A stretch of 63,538 nt of DNA. It comes from Bacillota bacterium. GTDB lineage: Bacteria; Bacillota; Clostridia; Acetivibrionales; DSM-1351. Positions 34,566 to 43,547 of this stretch are shown here, one piece after another. Location: contig JAEWAX010000028.1 of the NCBI GenBank assembly GCA_023391425.1, positions 1-63,538 on the forward strand, written 5' to 3'. The notes beneath the pieces were generated by a model. That model had not been told where the DNA came from. It ran no database searches and saw only the letters and a list, made by a program, of their open reading frames with translations. Position 1 is the stretch's first letter. Each line of letters begins with the position of its first letter. A program made the position numbers and the translations under genes.

Positions 34566-36659
34566 ATGGAAAATCGTGTAACTGAAATTTATGGAAGTAA
34601 CGTGTTCAATGATGCAACAATGCGTGAACGTCTTCCAAAGGCAACTTACAAGTCATTGAAAAAAACTATTGATGAGGGATTGGCACTTGATGTTTCTGTT
34701 GCAGAGGTTGTTGCAAGTGCAATGAAAGAATGGGCTATTGAAAAAGGAGCAACACACTTTACACATTGGTTTCAGCCAATGACTGGAATTACTGCTGAAA
34801 AGCATGATTCCTTCATTTCACCTACTGCTGATGGTAAGGTTGTCATGGAGTTTACTGGCAAAGATTTAATTAAGGGTGAACCAGACGCTTCCTCATTCCC
34901 ATCAGGAGGACTTAGAGCTACTTTCGAAGCAAGAGGTTATACTGCATGGGATTGCACTTCCCCAGCATTTGTTAAGAATGGTACCCTTTGTATTCCAACA
35001 GCTTTTTACTCATACACTGGAGAGGTTCTCGACAAGAAAACTCCATTACTTATTTCAATGGAGGCTCTAAACAAACAAGCACTTAGAATTTTAAAGCTTT
35101 TTGGAAACACTGCAACCAGAGTAACAACTACTGTTGGTCCTGAGCAAGAATACTTCTTGGTTGACAGAGATCTTTGGAAAAAACGTAAAGACTTAATATT
35201 CACAGGAAGAACTCTATTTGGAAATAAACCTCCAAAAGGTCAGGAATTGGAAGATCATTATTTCGGAAACATAAAGGAAAGAGTATCAGACTACATGAAG
35301 GATCTTGACAATGAGCTCTGGAAGCTAGGTATTGCTGCAAAAACAGAACATAATGAAGTTGCCCCTGCTCAACATGAACTTGCTCCTATATTTTCAACCT
35401 CAAACATTGCAACTGACCACAATCAGCTAACAATGGAGATAATGCAAAAGGTTGCTATCAGGCATAACCTTACATGCTTATTACATGAAAAACCATTTGA
35501 TGGCGTTAACGGTTCAGGTAAACACAATAACTGGGCAATGTCTACAAATGAGGGGCAAAATCTGTTGGAACCAAGCTCAACTCCACATGAGAATATACAG
35601 TTCTTAGTTTTCCTATGTTCAGTAATCAAAGCCGTTGATGATTATCAGGATTTATTACGTTTGTCAGTAGCTTCAGCAGGGAATGACCACAGACTAGGTG
35701 CGAACGAAGCACCTCCTGCAATAGTTTCTATATTCCTTGGGGAACAATTAACTGATATTCTTCTACAGATGGAAAATGGTAAAGCTAAAGGCAAAAACTA
35801 CAATACTATTCTTGAGACTGGCGTTGCTTGCCTTCCAAATCTTCCGAAGGATACCACAGATCGTAACAGAACATCACCATTTGCATTTACCGGAAACAAA
35901 TTTGAATTTAGAATGCTAGGCTCCTCTGCTTCGATTGCTGGTACTAACTTTGTACTAAATACAATAGTTGCTGAGGTTCTTCAGAAATTTGCCGATAGAC
36001 TAGAAGCTGCTGATGATTTGACGAACGAAATCGGCGCATTAATTTCAGATACTGTTAGAGATCATAAGCGTATTATATTCAATGGAAACAATTACTCTGA
36101 TGAGTGGGTTGTTGAGGCAGAAAGCAGAGGTCTATTAAACCTTAAAACAACTGTAGAATGTATTCCTACATTTATAAAGGATAAGAATGTAGCAGTATTT
36201 GTAAAGCATGGTGTATTAGGCAAATCTGAAATTGAATCCAGATATGAAATACTACTTGAAAATTATATTAAGACTATAAACATAGAAGCTTTAACTATGA
36301 TTTCAATGGCTAAAACTGAGATTTTACCAGCTGCATTCAAATTCAGTAAGGAATTATCAGATACTATTAATTCAGTAAAAGCTACTGGAATGTCAGTTGA
36401 AGTTTCTGCTCAATCTTCATTACTTAAGGAGCTATCACCTGTACTAAGTTCATTTGCTTCAAATATTAACTCCTTAAAGAAAGCTTTAGATAAAGCATCT
36501 GCTGAAACTTCTGATCTGCTAAAGCAAGCAGAAGCCTACTCCAAGATAGTTGTTCATGCTATGGAAGCTTTGAGAGCTGATGCCGATAGATTGGAAGCAA
36601 TCATTCCAAAGGATATTTATCCATTCCCAACATATGCAGAGCTACTATTTAATATTTAA
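34566..36659 (+). CDS. glnN: Glutamine synthetase type III
   Basis: A 697-residue GSIII, the large dodecameric form found in Bacteroides, cyanobacteria and some Firmicutes. Features include THFTHWFQPMTG near residue 60, EQEYFLVDR (near 195), APAQHELAPIF, NGSGKHNNWAM and GNDHRLGANEAPPA. AAGGAGG precedes the ATG. This is a second, unrelated-size glutamine synthetase next to glnA (GSI), apparently controlled by its own attenuator. The hexaloop hairpin after its stop doubles as its terminator. Confidence 0.95.
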   Translation: MENRVTEIYGSNVFNDATMRERLPKATYKSLKKTIDEGLALDVSVAEVVASAMKEWAIEKGATHFTHWFQPMTGITAEKHDSFISPTADGKVVMEFTGKDLIKGEPDASSFPSGGLRATFEARGYTAWDCTSPAFVKNGTLCIPTAFYSYTGEVLDKKTPLLISMEALNKQALRILKLFGNTATRVTTTVGPEQEYFLVDRDLWKKRKDLIFTGRTLFGNKPPKGQELEDHYFGNIKERVSDYMKDLDNELWKLGIAAKTEHNEVAPAQHELAPIFSTSNIATDHNQLTMEIMQKVAIRHNLTCLLHEKPFDGVNGSGKHNNWAMSTNEGQNLLEPSSTPHENIQFLVFLCSVIKAVDDYQDLLRLSVASAGNDHRLGANEAPPAIVSIFLGEQLTDILLQMENGKAKGKNYNTILETGVACLPNLPKDTTDRNRTSPFAFTGNKFEFRMLGSSASIAGTNFVLNTIVAEVLQKFADRLEAADDLTNEIGALISDTVRDHKRIIFNGNNYSDEWVVEAESRGLLNLKTTVECIPTFIKDKNVAVFVKHGVLGKSEIESRYEILLENYIKTINIEALTMISMAKTEILPAAFKFSKELSDTINSVKATGMSVEVSAQSSLLKELSPVLSSFASNINSLKKALDKASAETSDLLKQAEAYSKIVVHAMEALRADADRLEAIIPKDIYPFPTYAELLFNI

Positions 36660-36675
36660 TTAGATGTAATTTAAA

Positions 36676-36715
36676 GGGACAATGGGGTTCATTTGAGCAC
36701 CATTGTCCCCTTTTT
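36676..36715 (+). promoter_or_regulatory. glnN terminator with embedded hexaloop hairpin (attenuator before the chemoreceptor gene)
   Basis: GGGACAATGG (36676-36685) pairs with CCATTGTCCC (36700-36709), followed by TTTTT. The left arm can instead fold as GGAC-AATGGG-GTTC (36677-36690), a hexaloop with A1 and G4. It lies between glnN and the chemoreceptor gene, so antitermination would extend glnN transcripts into that gene. Confidence 0.7.
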
Positions 36716-36756
36716 ATTGCAAATTTCATTATCAAATCAGGAAATGAGGAATATTT

Positions 36757-38283
36757 ATGAAAAGCACTTCTCACATAATTGCCACCTGCCTGCTTCTTAT
36801 TTCATCTACATTTTTTTCAATTTCAGGATGGAATATTTATATTAAGATAGCATTAAACTTAATTGTATTTATAGGCTATTCTATTTATACTGTGTATACC
36901 TTTTCTAATAAATGCAGCAAATATATATCAAAAATCGATAAGCTTAGAAACGATTTAAAAAATTTTAATTTTGAAGTACAGGTGACATCAAGCCAGATTT
37001 CTTCTGTTTCTGAGAGTATCGCTATTACTCTTGATGATAATAATGAATTTGCAAAGTATGTGTATGATGAAGTAAAAGAAATGTCCAATAATAATGAAAG
37101 AGTAAATAGTAGTATTACTAGTACTCTTTCGGAAGTAAAAAACATAATGGATCTTTTAAATAACGCAGAGAATATAACTGTTGAAATGCTCAAAAAGAGT
37201 TCTGTATCTAAAGACACTGTAAAAATAAGTCTAAATGAAATCTTACAAATAGTTCAAATAATTGAAGGTATTCATGAATCATCAAATATGACTTTAGCAA
37301 ATATGGAACAGCTTGCAAAAACTTCAAAGGAGATTATACATATTCTAGAAACAGTAAGAAATGTTTCTAAGCAAACCCAACTTCTTGCTCTAAATGCTAC
37401 TATTGAATCGGCTCGAGCTGGTGAACATGGTAAGGGTTTTGCTGTTGTAGCCTCTGAAATTGGCAAGCTTGCCGATAGTACTGGTCACTCTGTTGAAGAC
37501 ATCAATTTATTAATAAATACTATACAAGCCGAAGTTGATAATGTTTATAATGTTGTTTGTGAAAATGCTTCTCGCGTTGACGCAGGAATATCTGCAACTA
37601 AAAATATTGAAACCAATCTTGGAAGGATTGATACATCATTTAATGATGTATTTAGCATGATGGATCAGATTAGCACCCTTTCCAAGAAAGAGGTTATTAT
37701 TGCGCAAAACGTAGGTGATCAAATAAAAGAAGTGGAAGATGTAGTGTTAAAAACGTCAAAATCTGTTGATACTGTTTACTCTTCCGTACACCAACAGAAG
37801 CATAATATGGAGGAGATTGCAGCAATGGGTACCAGGTTAAATGAAGCCTCCTCTACACTATCAGAGTTATTTTCAAGTGAGGCTGAAAGTCTTGAAGCTT
37901 TAGGAAATGGTGCTTTATGTAAAGCTCAAGAAGCCCTTGCAATTATTCAAAGAGAGCTTTGTTCAAGAAATGAAATTATTAATTCAAAAGATAGTAACAT
38001 ACACGAAACTATTCTAAGTGAATTTATTAAAAAATATATTTTTGTTGAAGCAGCTTGGACCAATGACCGAAAAGGACGATTTATCTGTTCTATCCCGACT
38101 GCGGGTATTGCGAATGCAAATGTACGTGAATGGTTTAAGCAAAGCATAAAAGGTGAAGATTTTATCTCATCTATATATATATCAGCTATTACAAGAAATC
38201 CATGTATGACCGTTTCATCACCGATCAAGAACGCAAATGGAGATATAGTTGGTGTCGTTGGAATTGATATAATAATTAAATAA
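36757..38283 (+). CDS. Methyl-accepting chemotaxis protein with C-terminal Cache-like sensor
   Basis: 508 residues. Two adjacent N-terminal membrane helices (about 7-23 and 27-48) have almost no periplasmic loop. A long coiled coil holds the signalling tip TQLLALNATIESARAGEHGKGFAVVASEIGKLA (about 205-240, two pieces). The last ~90 residues (VREWFKQSIKGEDFISSIY ... GVVGIDIII) resemble a Cache/PDC half-domain with R-W, Y and D residues reminiscent of amino-acid-binding Cache domains. A cytosolic C-terminal sensor is inferred. Position behind glnN suggests nitrogen-compound sensing. Confidence 0.82.
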   Translation: MKSTSHIIATCLLLISSTFFSISGWNIYIKIALNLIVFIGYSIYTVYTFSNKCSKYISKIDKLRNDLKNFNFEVQVTSSQISSVSESIAITLDDNNEFAKYVYDEVKEMSNNNERVNSSITSTLSEVKNIMDLLNNAENITVEMLKKSSVSKDTVKISLNEILQIVQIIEGIHESSNMTLANMEQLAKTSKEIIHILETVRNVSKQTQLLALNATIESARAGEHGKGFAVVASEIGKLADSTGHSVEDINLLINTIQAEVDNVYNVVCENASRVDAGISATKNIETNLGRIDTSFNDVFSMMDQISTLSKKEVIIAQNVGDQIKEVEDVVLKTSKSVDTVYSSVHQQKHNMEEIAAMGTRLNEASSTLSELFSSEAESLEALGNGALCKAQEALAIIQRELCSRNEIINSKDSNIHETILSEFIKKYIFVEAAWTNDRKGRFICSIPTAGIANANVREWFKQSIKGEDFISSIYISAITRNPCMTVSSPIKNANGDIVGVVGIDIIIK

Positions 38284-38335
38284 ATAGTATTTACTAATTA
38301 CTTTCGAGTTTCATATACTAAATAGAACTTAAAGA

Positions 38336-38347
38336 GACAATGGCGTC
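38336..38347 (+). promoter_or_regulatory. Isolated hexaloop hairpin, diverged copy of the glnN terminator region
   Basis: GAC-AATGGC-GTC with flanks AAAGAGACAATGGCGT-CATTTGAG closely matches 36673-36696 (AAAGGGACAATGGGGTTCATTTGAG), but the terminator's right arm is lost. No plus-strand gene follows. It looks like a duplicated, decayed attenuator bracketing the chemoreceptor gene. Confidence 0.45.
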
Positions 38348-38435
38348 ATTTGAGATTGCCTTCTAGGTAGACAAGTGAAATAATACTCATGGGTTTCGTG
38401 AATTATGTGACCATAATTACGCTTAAACTGACACA

Positions 38436-38486
38436 CAAAAATGCACCTTCAAGAGTTAGATTTTATATCTAACAATTGTGGTGCAC
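38436..38486 (-). terminator. Intrinsic terminator after the SH3-NlpC/P60 gene
   Basis: Minus strand: outer GCACC/GGTGC and inner GTTAGAT/ATCTAAC stems followed by ATTTTTGTG, about 37 bp past the stop. Confidence 0.65.
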
Positions 38487-38522
38487 TTCGTTGCCAAGTA
38501 TTCGGTAGTAGTAAATTAATTT

Positions 38523-39629
38523 TTATAACACTCTTCTGGCTGTCATGTATGTTCTTTGCCAATAACTGCTGTTAATATCAGCAATAGTAATTTGTCCTGT
38601 AGAGTTAGAGGACTGGGCATTTATGAATAAGCCTTCACCTATGTAGATACCTACGTGGGTTATGTTATTGTTCCCGCCATCTGTGTCAGAAAAAACAAGA
38701 TCTCCCGGCATCAAATCATCTTTTGCTACTTCAATCCCCTGTGTAGCCTGATCAGATGAAACACGGTTCAATTTTATCCCAAACTTATCAAAGACATACT
38801 TTGTGAATCCGGAGCAATCAAAACCTGTATCAGGCGATGTTCCACCATATGTATACTTCACTCCCAAATAGCTTTTTGCATATTCTATAATTTCTGCAGC
38901 TGATGGCTTACTTTGAGCTTCAGGTTCAGACTGGGGATTTTTGTCACTATCCTTTGATTCTGAATCTGACTTTTTGTCAGGGTCTATTGATTCGAAATTA
39001 GGCTTTTTATCAGTTCCTTTTAATTCAGAATCAGAATTTTTGTCCTTATCTTTAGTCTCATTTTCAGTCTTTTTGTCAGTATTTTTTGGTTCCGCTTCAG
39101 ATTTTTTATCAGCGACACCAGCTTTATTATCTGAATTCATCAATATGTAAGAACTGCTCACCCAACCAATAATACCTTCTGAAGTTTTAACCTTATACCA
39201 GTTGCCGGACACTTGAATAATTGAAAGCTTAGCGTCCTTGTTTATTGTTTTTAATACGTCATAGGTCAATCCAGGGCCTTTTCTTATATTTACATTATTA
39301 CCTTTAATAGTACCAACCTTTTCGGGTGAACTTTGCTTTTTGACATTCTCAACAAACTTATTATTAATCCATCCTGTTATCCCATTTTCAGTTACTTTTA
39401 ACCATCCGGTTGAGCTTTTAATAACTTTAAGCTGTTCACCTTTCTTAAGCGTATCAAGAATTTTTGATGTAGTGTTAGGTGACTCTCGAAGATTAAGAAT
39501 ATTTGCAGTAACTATAACATTAGTTGCTTCATCTGCGTATATAATAAAAGTAGTCCCAAAGAATAAAGCAGTTGAAATACAGGAAACTGCCACAAATTTT
39601 ATTAAATGTTTATTTAGCTTCACAAACAT
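38523..39629 (-). CDS. Secreted SH3b-NlpC/P60 peptidoglycan endopeptidase
   Basis: 368 residues. A signal peptide (about 1-32, LIKFVAVSCISTALFFGTTF) is followed by two SH3b domains (VTANILNLRESPN near 40; KGNNVNIRKGPGLTYD near 110). A 70-residue Lys/Asp/Ser/Glu linker with degenerate KKSDSESKDSD repeats comes next. The C-terminal NlpC/P60 cysteine peptidase has catalytic Cys in FDCSGFTKYVF, His in THVGIYIGEG and a third polar residue in FINAQSS. It cleaves wall peptide stems. A similar low-complexity linker is usual in clostridial wall hydrolases. Confidence 0.92.
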   Translation of the reverse strand: MFVKLNKHLIKFVAVSCISTALFFGTTFIIYADEATNVIVTANILNLRESPNTTSKILDTLKKGEQLKVIKSSTGWLKVTENGITGWINNKFVENVKKQSSPEKVGTIKGNNVNIRKGPGLTYDVLKTINKDAKLSIIQVSGNWYKVKTSEGIIGWVSSSYILMNSDNKAGVADKKSEAEPKNTDKKTENETKDKDKNSDSELKGTDKKPNFESIDPDKKSDSESKDSDKNPQSEPEAQSKPSAAEIIEYAKSYLGVKYTYGGTSPDTGFDCSGFTKYVFDKFGIKLNRVSSDQATQGIEVAKDDLMPGDLVFSDTDGGNNNITHVGIYIGEGLFINAQSSNSTGQITIADINSSYWQRTYMTARRVL

Positions 39630-39963
39630 CCCCCATCTTTTGTAACCTTTCGAAACAGAATGGCTGTATTTAATATAATATACCGGGTTTTAGCTTCAAT
39701 TCATCAATATTTGACTTTAAATTACAATCTTGATTATATAATTTTATGTTAAATGATGCAATAATCTAAATAATTATGTAGTAATAATTTAATAAAGACT
39801 ACTTCATTGTTCATTCCAATCGGGAACTGGATAACTATAAATATTAATGCAATATAAAGAGAGGAAAATACAGTGTTATACCCTACAAGTACCGGATTTT
39901 TAAAAGATTGATCATATCCATCTTAATATTGACAAAAAACGTCGCATTCATGTCTCCCCTTTC

Positions 39964-40140
39964 TCAATCACGCAGCTTGCGGCCTGTTAACTTCGGGAAA
40001 ACCATTTCTAGACTTGCAGCCTCACTTGTAATATTCAATATCTTTTCGCCGCGATCGCTTAACAATGCAATTATGCGGTCAAGGTTTTCAATACCCTTCA
40101 GTGAAGTAATTTCGATAGTATTGCCTTCTATTTTTACCGA
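39964..40140 (-). pseudogene. C-terminal remnant of an ABC transporter ATPase
   Basis: Minus-strand codons read SVKIEGNTIEITSLKGIENL, then DRIIALLSDRGEKILNIT and LEMVFPKLTGRKLRD before a TGA. The GRxLRD ending is characteristic of DrrA/CcmA-type exporter ATPases. The ATP-binding core is missing and the frame is broken just upstream at 40141. It is thus only the last ~59 codons of a lost gene. Confidence 0.75.
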
Positions 40141-40141
40141 T

Positions 40142-40231
40142 TTATATCAATAACAATGTAAGTATTCTGTCGTCAATTTTTTCTACAGGTTTTGATTTTT
40201 TTCTTAAAATATCATCGTTAATATAGTTCAT
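40142..40231 (-). pseudogene. N-terminal remnant of peptide deformylase
   Basis: An ATG at 40231 opens MNYINDDILRKKSKPVEKID followed by DRILTLLLI and a TAA. This matches the N-terminal helix of clostridial peptide deformylase (D-ILRKKSKPVEKIDDRI), but the catalytic GxGxA, EGCLS and HExxH regions are gone. It abuts the ABC ATPase remnant one base away, showing a recombination joint. The rest of the 800-bp gap holds only fragments and the terminator at 40352-40406. Confidence 0.7.
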
Positions 40232-40351
40232 TATTTGTCTTTGAGCCCGTACATATCTCCTTTATAGCCGAATTAGCATTTCTTCCATGCCTTGTATTCA
40301 ACATTACCCTAAACTTCCTAAATATTGATAGCATCCTGATAAACAAATACG

Positions 40352-40406
40352 AAAAAGCAAAAAACAGGCTCTCATAATATCTTTTACACCTTGTTTTTTG
40401 CTTTTC
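40352..40406 (-). terminator. Intrinsic terminator after the ORP-like cluster
   Basis: AAAAGCAAAAAACA pairs with TGTTTTTTGCTTTT, with a T-rich tail on the minus strand, about 30 bp past the stop of the last cluster gene. Confidence 0.65.
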
Positions 40407-40436
40407 TATAAATAATCAAAAATTATAAAGTTTGTA

Positions 40437-40793
40437 TTATTCTCCACATTCATCAGCATGCTGATGTTCATGGCATACAGAACCTGTTGATTTCAGTTTG
40501 CCCTGTAAATAATTATTAGCAGCTGCTTCCGCATCACCGGAGGCTCCAGTAATTACCTCTATACCTTTTTCGTTGAATATTTCAATTGCTCCTCCACCCA
40601 TTCCGCCGGAAATAATAACATTTACGCCAAGATCATTTAAGTAGTTTGGTAGAAACCCTGGTCTATGCCCTGGATTTGGAACGAACTCCCTGCTGATAAT
40701 CTTCTTATTTTCTTCTACAAAGATATTAAATCCTTCACAGTGTCCAAAATGCTCGGTTACCATTTTACCTTCACTTGCGATTGCTATTTTCAT
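40437..40793 (-). CDS. NifX/NifB-type dinitrogenase cofactor domain protein 1 (ORP-like)
   Basis: About 118 residues of PF02579, the fold of NifX and the orange protein (ORP). MKIAIASEGKMVTEHFGHCEGFNIF and VIISGGMGGGAIEIFNEKGIEV are the usual landmarks. A His/Cys-rich tail (VCHEHQHADECGE) could bind metal. The ATG at 40793 has AGGAG nine bases upstream and replaces the longer frame. Last gene of the cluster. No nif structural genes are present, so a role in nitrogenase is unlikely. Confidence 0.85.
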   Translation of the reverse strand: MKIAIASEGKMVTEHFGHCEGFNIFVEENKKIISREFVPNPGHRPGFLPNYLNDLGVNVIISGGMGGGAIEIFNEKGIEVITGASGDAEAAANNYLQGKLKSTGSVCHEHQHADECGE

Positions 40794-40855
40794 AGTTTTT
40801 GTCTCCTTTGACTTCATTTTCGATTTAATTGTTTTATTATTTTATTTAAGGTGAT

Positions 40856-41722
40856 CTATTCATCTAATTGCAAATAGTTTTTGAAAATGTCCTTCCATAT
40901 TGCCACTATAGCTTTTGCAGCAATACTGTCGGGAAAATTTACAATACTTTTACAGCTATTTACGGCTTTTATTACTATTCTATCAAACGGTATTTTACCT
41001 ATCACAGGTAATTCAATTTCATTGCAATAGTACTCAATTTCTTCTGTATTTAGTAAATTTACATCAAATTTATTTATACAAACAGCACAACTGACACCAA
41101 AATTCTTTGCAGTTTTGACAATCCTTTTCATATCATGAATTCCTGATACAGTAGGTTCAGCTACTATCAATACCATGTTTACTCCGCTGATAGATGCAAT
41201 AACAGGGCAGCCAATACCTGGAGAACCATCAATTATCACAAGTTCTTTATCCTGTGCTTCATTTAAAAGCTGCTTTTTTACTGCAGATACTAGCTTTCCT
41301 GATGCACCGCTTCCCATTTTAAGCTGAGCAGTTGAAAATACTTTTTTCTGATTTTTATATAACATCGTGCATCCCGATGAATGATCAACCATAGAAATAG
41401 CCTTGTGTGGACAAATCTCGTAACATACCCCGCACCCTTCACACTCATATGTTGATACAACACCATTCTTTATTGCACCAAAGTGGCAATTCTCCTCACA
41501 TAAGCCACAGTTAACGCATTTCATGGAATCTATTTGTGCTTTTTGAAAGCCGTAATAGTCATTCTTAATCGGCTCCCGCATTTCTGAGACTACCACATGA
41601 AGATTAGGCGCATCAACGTCACAGTCTGCAAAAGCATTGCAATTACTGAGTTCAATAAATGCACTTGCTACTGTTGTCTTGCCAGTTCCGCCTTTTCCAC
41701 TGAGAATAAGCAGCTGTTTCAT
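40856..41722 (-). CDS. MinD/ParA-type ATPase with internal ferredoxin domain, copy A
   Basis: 288 residues. A deviant Walker A motif LSGKGGTGKTTVASAF begins near residue 6, an inserted two-cluster 4Fe-4S domain (CVNCGLCEENCHFGAI, CEGCGVCYEICPHKAI) lies around 70-120, and IIDGSPGIGCPV is the Walker B/switch region. Paired Fe-S ParA ATPases of this kind accompany ORP in anaerobes. It overlaps copy B by four bases, implying a heterodimer (inference). Confidence 0.88.
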   Translation of the reverse strand: MKQLLILSGKGGTGKTTVASAFIELSNCNAFADCDVDAPNLHVVVSEMREPIKNDYYGFQKAQIDSMKCVNCGLCEENCHFGAIKNGVVSTYECEGCGVCYEICPHKAISMVDHSSGCTMLYKNQKKVFSTAQLKMGSGASGKLVSAVKKQLLNEAQDKELVIIDGSPGIGCPVIASISGVNMVLIVAEPTVSGIHDMKRIVKTAKNFGVSCAVCINKFDVNLLNTEEIEYYCNEIELPVIGKIPFDRIVIKAVNSCKSIVNFPDSIAAKAIVAIWKDIFKNYLQLDE

Positions 41723-42576
41723 TGCGCCACCTCCTTCTCAAGTTGATCAAGCATTTTTTGAAATAGTTCTTTATAGTGTATGCTTTCACGTACAGCTACC
41801 AAGCCATTAGAATTAAGCATACCTAGTTCTGCATCAAAGGATATTTTTTCTATAATATTGATTTGATTATCCTTACAGAATTGCTCAGAAGGATTTTCTT
41901 CACCAAGTATACATTTGTTCAGAACTACACCCACGGGTTTATCAAACAGCTTAACAAGCTCATATACCATAGAAAGATTATGAACACCAAATAATGTAGG
42001 TTCAGCAACCAGCAGACAATAATCTGCTTTTTGTATGCTTTCCATTACTATACAGGCACTTCCGGGAGGGCAATCAATTATTGCATTGCCAGTCTCAGGC
42101 AATTGTTTTATCAGTTCTTTAATAATAGGTACACCTGACACTTCACCTGTATTCAAGCAACCTGTTAAAACTTTCAAGTTATCTGACAAACCTTCTTCAA
42201 CAGTTCCTATTGCTCTTTTCCTTCTGCTTAATGCCTTAGCAGGACACAATATAATACAGCCTTCACATGAGTGGCACACTTCATTAAAAATCAAAAGCCT
42301 CTCCCTGACATATGCAAGTGCATTATATCTGCAGAAATCTACACACTTCCTGCAGGCAGTGCACTTTGCAGCATCAACTTCCGGAACGATAACACTAACA
42401 GCTCTTTTTTCAGTATTCGTAGGTTTTAAAAAAAGATGTCCATTAGGCTCCTCAACATCACAGTCAACATATACAGCTTGTGATGAACTTTGTGCTGATT
42501 CTTCAGCACAAGCAAGATTAACTGATATAAAGGTTTTGCCTGTTCCGCCTTTTCCACTTAAAACAGCAATTTTCAT
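41719..42576 (-). CDS. MinD/ParA-type ATPase with internal ferredoxin domain, copy B
   Basis: 285 residues, paralogous to copy A. Walker A VLSGKGGTGKTFISVNLA, cysteine groups CTACRKCVDFCRYNAL and CEGCIILCPAKAL, and IIDCPPGSACIVMESI. The first cluster motif keeps CxxCxxC, while the second has the spacing CHSCEGCIILC. It overlaps both neighbours (NifX-like and copy A) by four bases, so translation of this group is tightly coupled. Confidence 0.88.
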   Translation of the reverse strand: MKIAVLSGKGGTGKTFISVNLACAEESAQSSSQAVYVDCDVEEPNGHLFLKPTNTEKRAVSVIVPEVDAAKCTACRKCVDFCRYNALAYVRERLLIFNEVCHSCEGCIILCPAKALSRRKRAIGTVEEGLSDNLKVLTGCLNTGEVSGVPIIKELIKQLPETGNAIIDCPPGSACIVMESIQKADYCLLVAEPTLFGVHNLSMVYELVKLFDKPVGVVLNKCILGEENPSEQFCKDNQINIIEKISFDAELGMLNSNGLVAVRESIHYKELFQKMLDQLEKEVAQ

Positions 42577-42953
42577 GTTTTACTTCCCTCGTGGTTATGT
42601 TTATGAAAACCGGGATGTATTTCTGTTAGTTGTGGGAGTTTTCCTTCTATAAATTTTTCAATATTATATTTTGCTGAGCTATCTTCTGCTTTAAACATCT
42701 GTACATCTGCTGCTTTTAAAACATCGGCGGCATTTTCGCCACAGCGATATGTGATAAGCACCTTTGCCCCAGTGTCCACCAACATCTTGGCAGCTTTTAT
42801 TCCTGCTCCCCCCTGACTTGCAACGGCAGTGTTGTCTAGAAAGCTGCACTCATTGTTTTCAGTGTCAAATAATATAAAATACGGCGTACGTCCAAAGGAT
42901 TGACATACAGGTTCATCCAAAGACTTACCTTCTACTGGTACAACTAGTTTCAT
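42573..42953 (-). CDS. NifX/NifB-type dinitrogenase cofactor domain protein 2
   Basis: About 126 residues of PF02579: MKLVVPVEGKSLDEPVCQSFGRTPYFI, then ASQGGAGIKAAKMLVDTGAKVLITYRCGENA. The end is His-rich (HPGFHKHNHEG). GGAGG lies eight bases before the ATG at 42953 and sits inside the longer frame. First in the coupled NifX-MinD-MinD group. It is only distantly related to the copy at 40437, so the two probably have different partners. Confidence 0.83.
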   Translation of the reverse strand: MKLVVPVEGKSLDEPVCQSFGRTPYFILFDTENNECSFLDNTAVASQGGAGIKAAKMLVDTGAKVLITYRCGENAADVLKAADVQMFKAEDSSAKYNIEKFIEGKLPQLTEIHPGFHKHNHEGSKT

Positions 42954-43040
42954 ACTTATTTCCTCCATTTCTTCTTTTAAATTTGATTTTTATGCAAAAC
43001 TTGCTATTGTCTCTGTTAGACACCCTTTTTAGCCACTTTT

Positions 43041-43532
43041 TCAAGCATCTTTCTTCAAGATTTCAGTTATTATATTTTCATTTTGTTTACTGGCTATCAT
43101 TTCCTCCACTATTTGAGCTGCACAGCCTACCAGCTCTACGCATGGCCGTTTTTTATAATATTCATTTGTCCTTGCTTCAGGTATATGGCTGTCAGGTCCT
43201 TGGTTAACACCTAATAGTTCTCTGCATATTATAGACCTGTTCCCTTCTTTGAATCTGGAGGCTAATTCCTGTATCAATTTATAATGCTCCGTTTTTGAAG
43301 TAATATCTTTAGGATCGGAGTATCCATATTTCACGCCTGCCACCATAAACATTCCACTGACTGCACCACACACCTCACGAAGTCTTCCCATACCACCACC
43401 AAAGGAAGATGACAATTTCAAAGACGTTTCCAAATCAATACCTATATCCTCGCAAAACGCTGCAACTACTGCCTGCGAGCAGTTATATCCTTGCTTAAAA
43501 AGTTCCATAGCTCGCTCTGAATGATTATTCAA
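43041..43532 (-). CDS. C_GCAxxG_C_C family redox protein
   Basis: 163 residues of PF09719. The family cysteines appear as YNCSQAVVAAFCED, FGGGMGRLREVCGAVSG and the later CRELLG and RPCVELVGCAAQIVEE. A TTG start with AGAGG about eight bases upstream is used. The family is thought to bind a metal or participate in thiol redox; it often sits beside NifX/ORP genes. Function unproven. Confidence 0.85.
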   Translation of the reverse strand: MNNHSERAMELFKQGYNCSQAVVAAFCEDIGIDLETSLKLSSSFGGGMGRLREVCGAVSGMFMVAGVKYGYSDPKDITSKTEHYKLIQELASRFKEGNRSIICRELLGVNQGPDSHIPEARTNEYYKKRPCVELVGCAAQIVEEMIASKQNENIITEILKKDA

Positions 43533-43547
43533 AATATCAACCTCTCT

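Noticed and set aside
39908..40153. 81-codon plus-strand frame
   Set aside because: The opposite strand carries clear remnants of an ABC ATPase; the plus frame is its shadow.
40232..40390. Open minus-strand frame of about 50 codons next to the deformylase remnant
   Set aside because: It overlaps the terminator and I cannot match it to any family; too weak to list as a gene remnant.
40437..42953. NifX/NifB-like genes as evidence of nitrogen fixation
   Set aside because: No nifHDK, nifE/N or full nifB is present; the gene set fits ORP-like clusters of non-fixing anaerobes.
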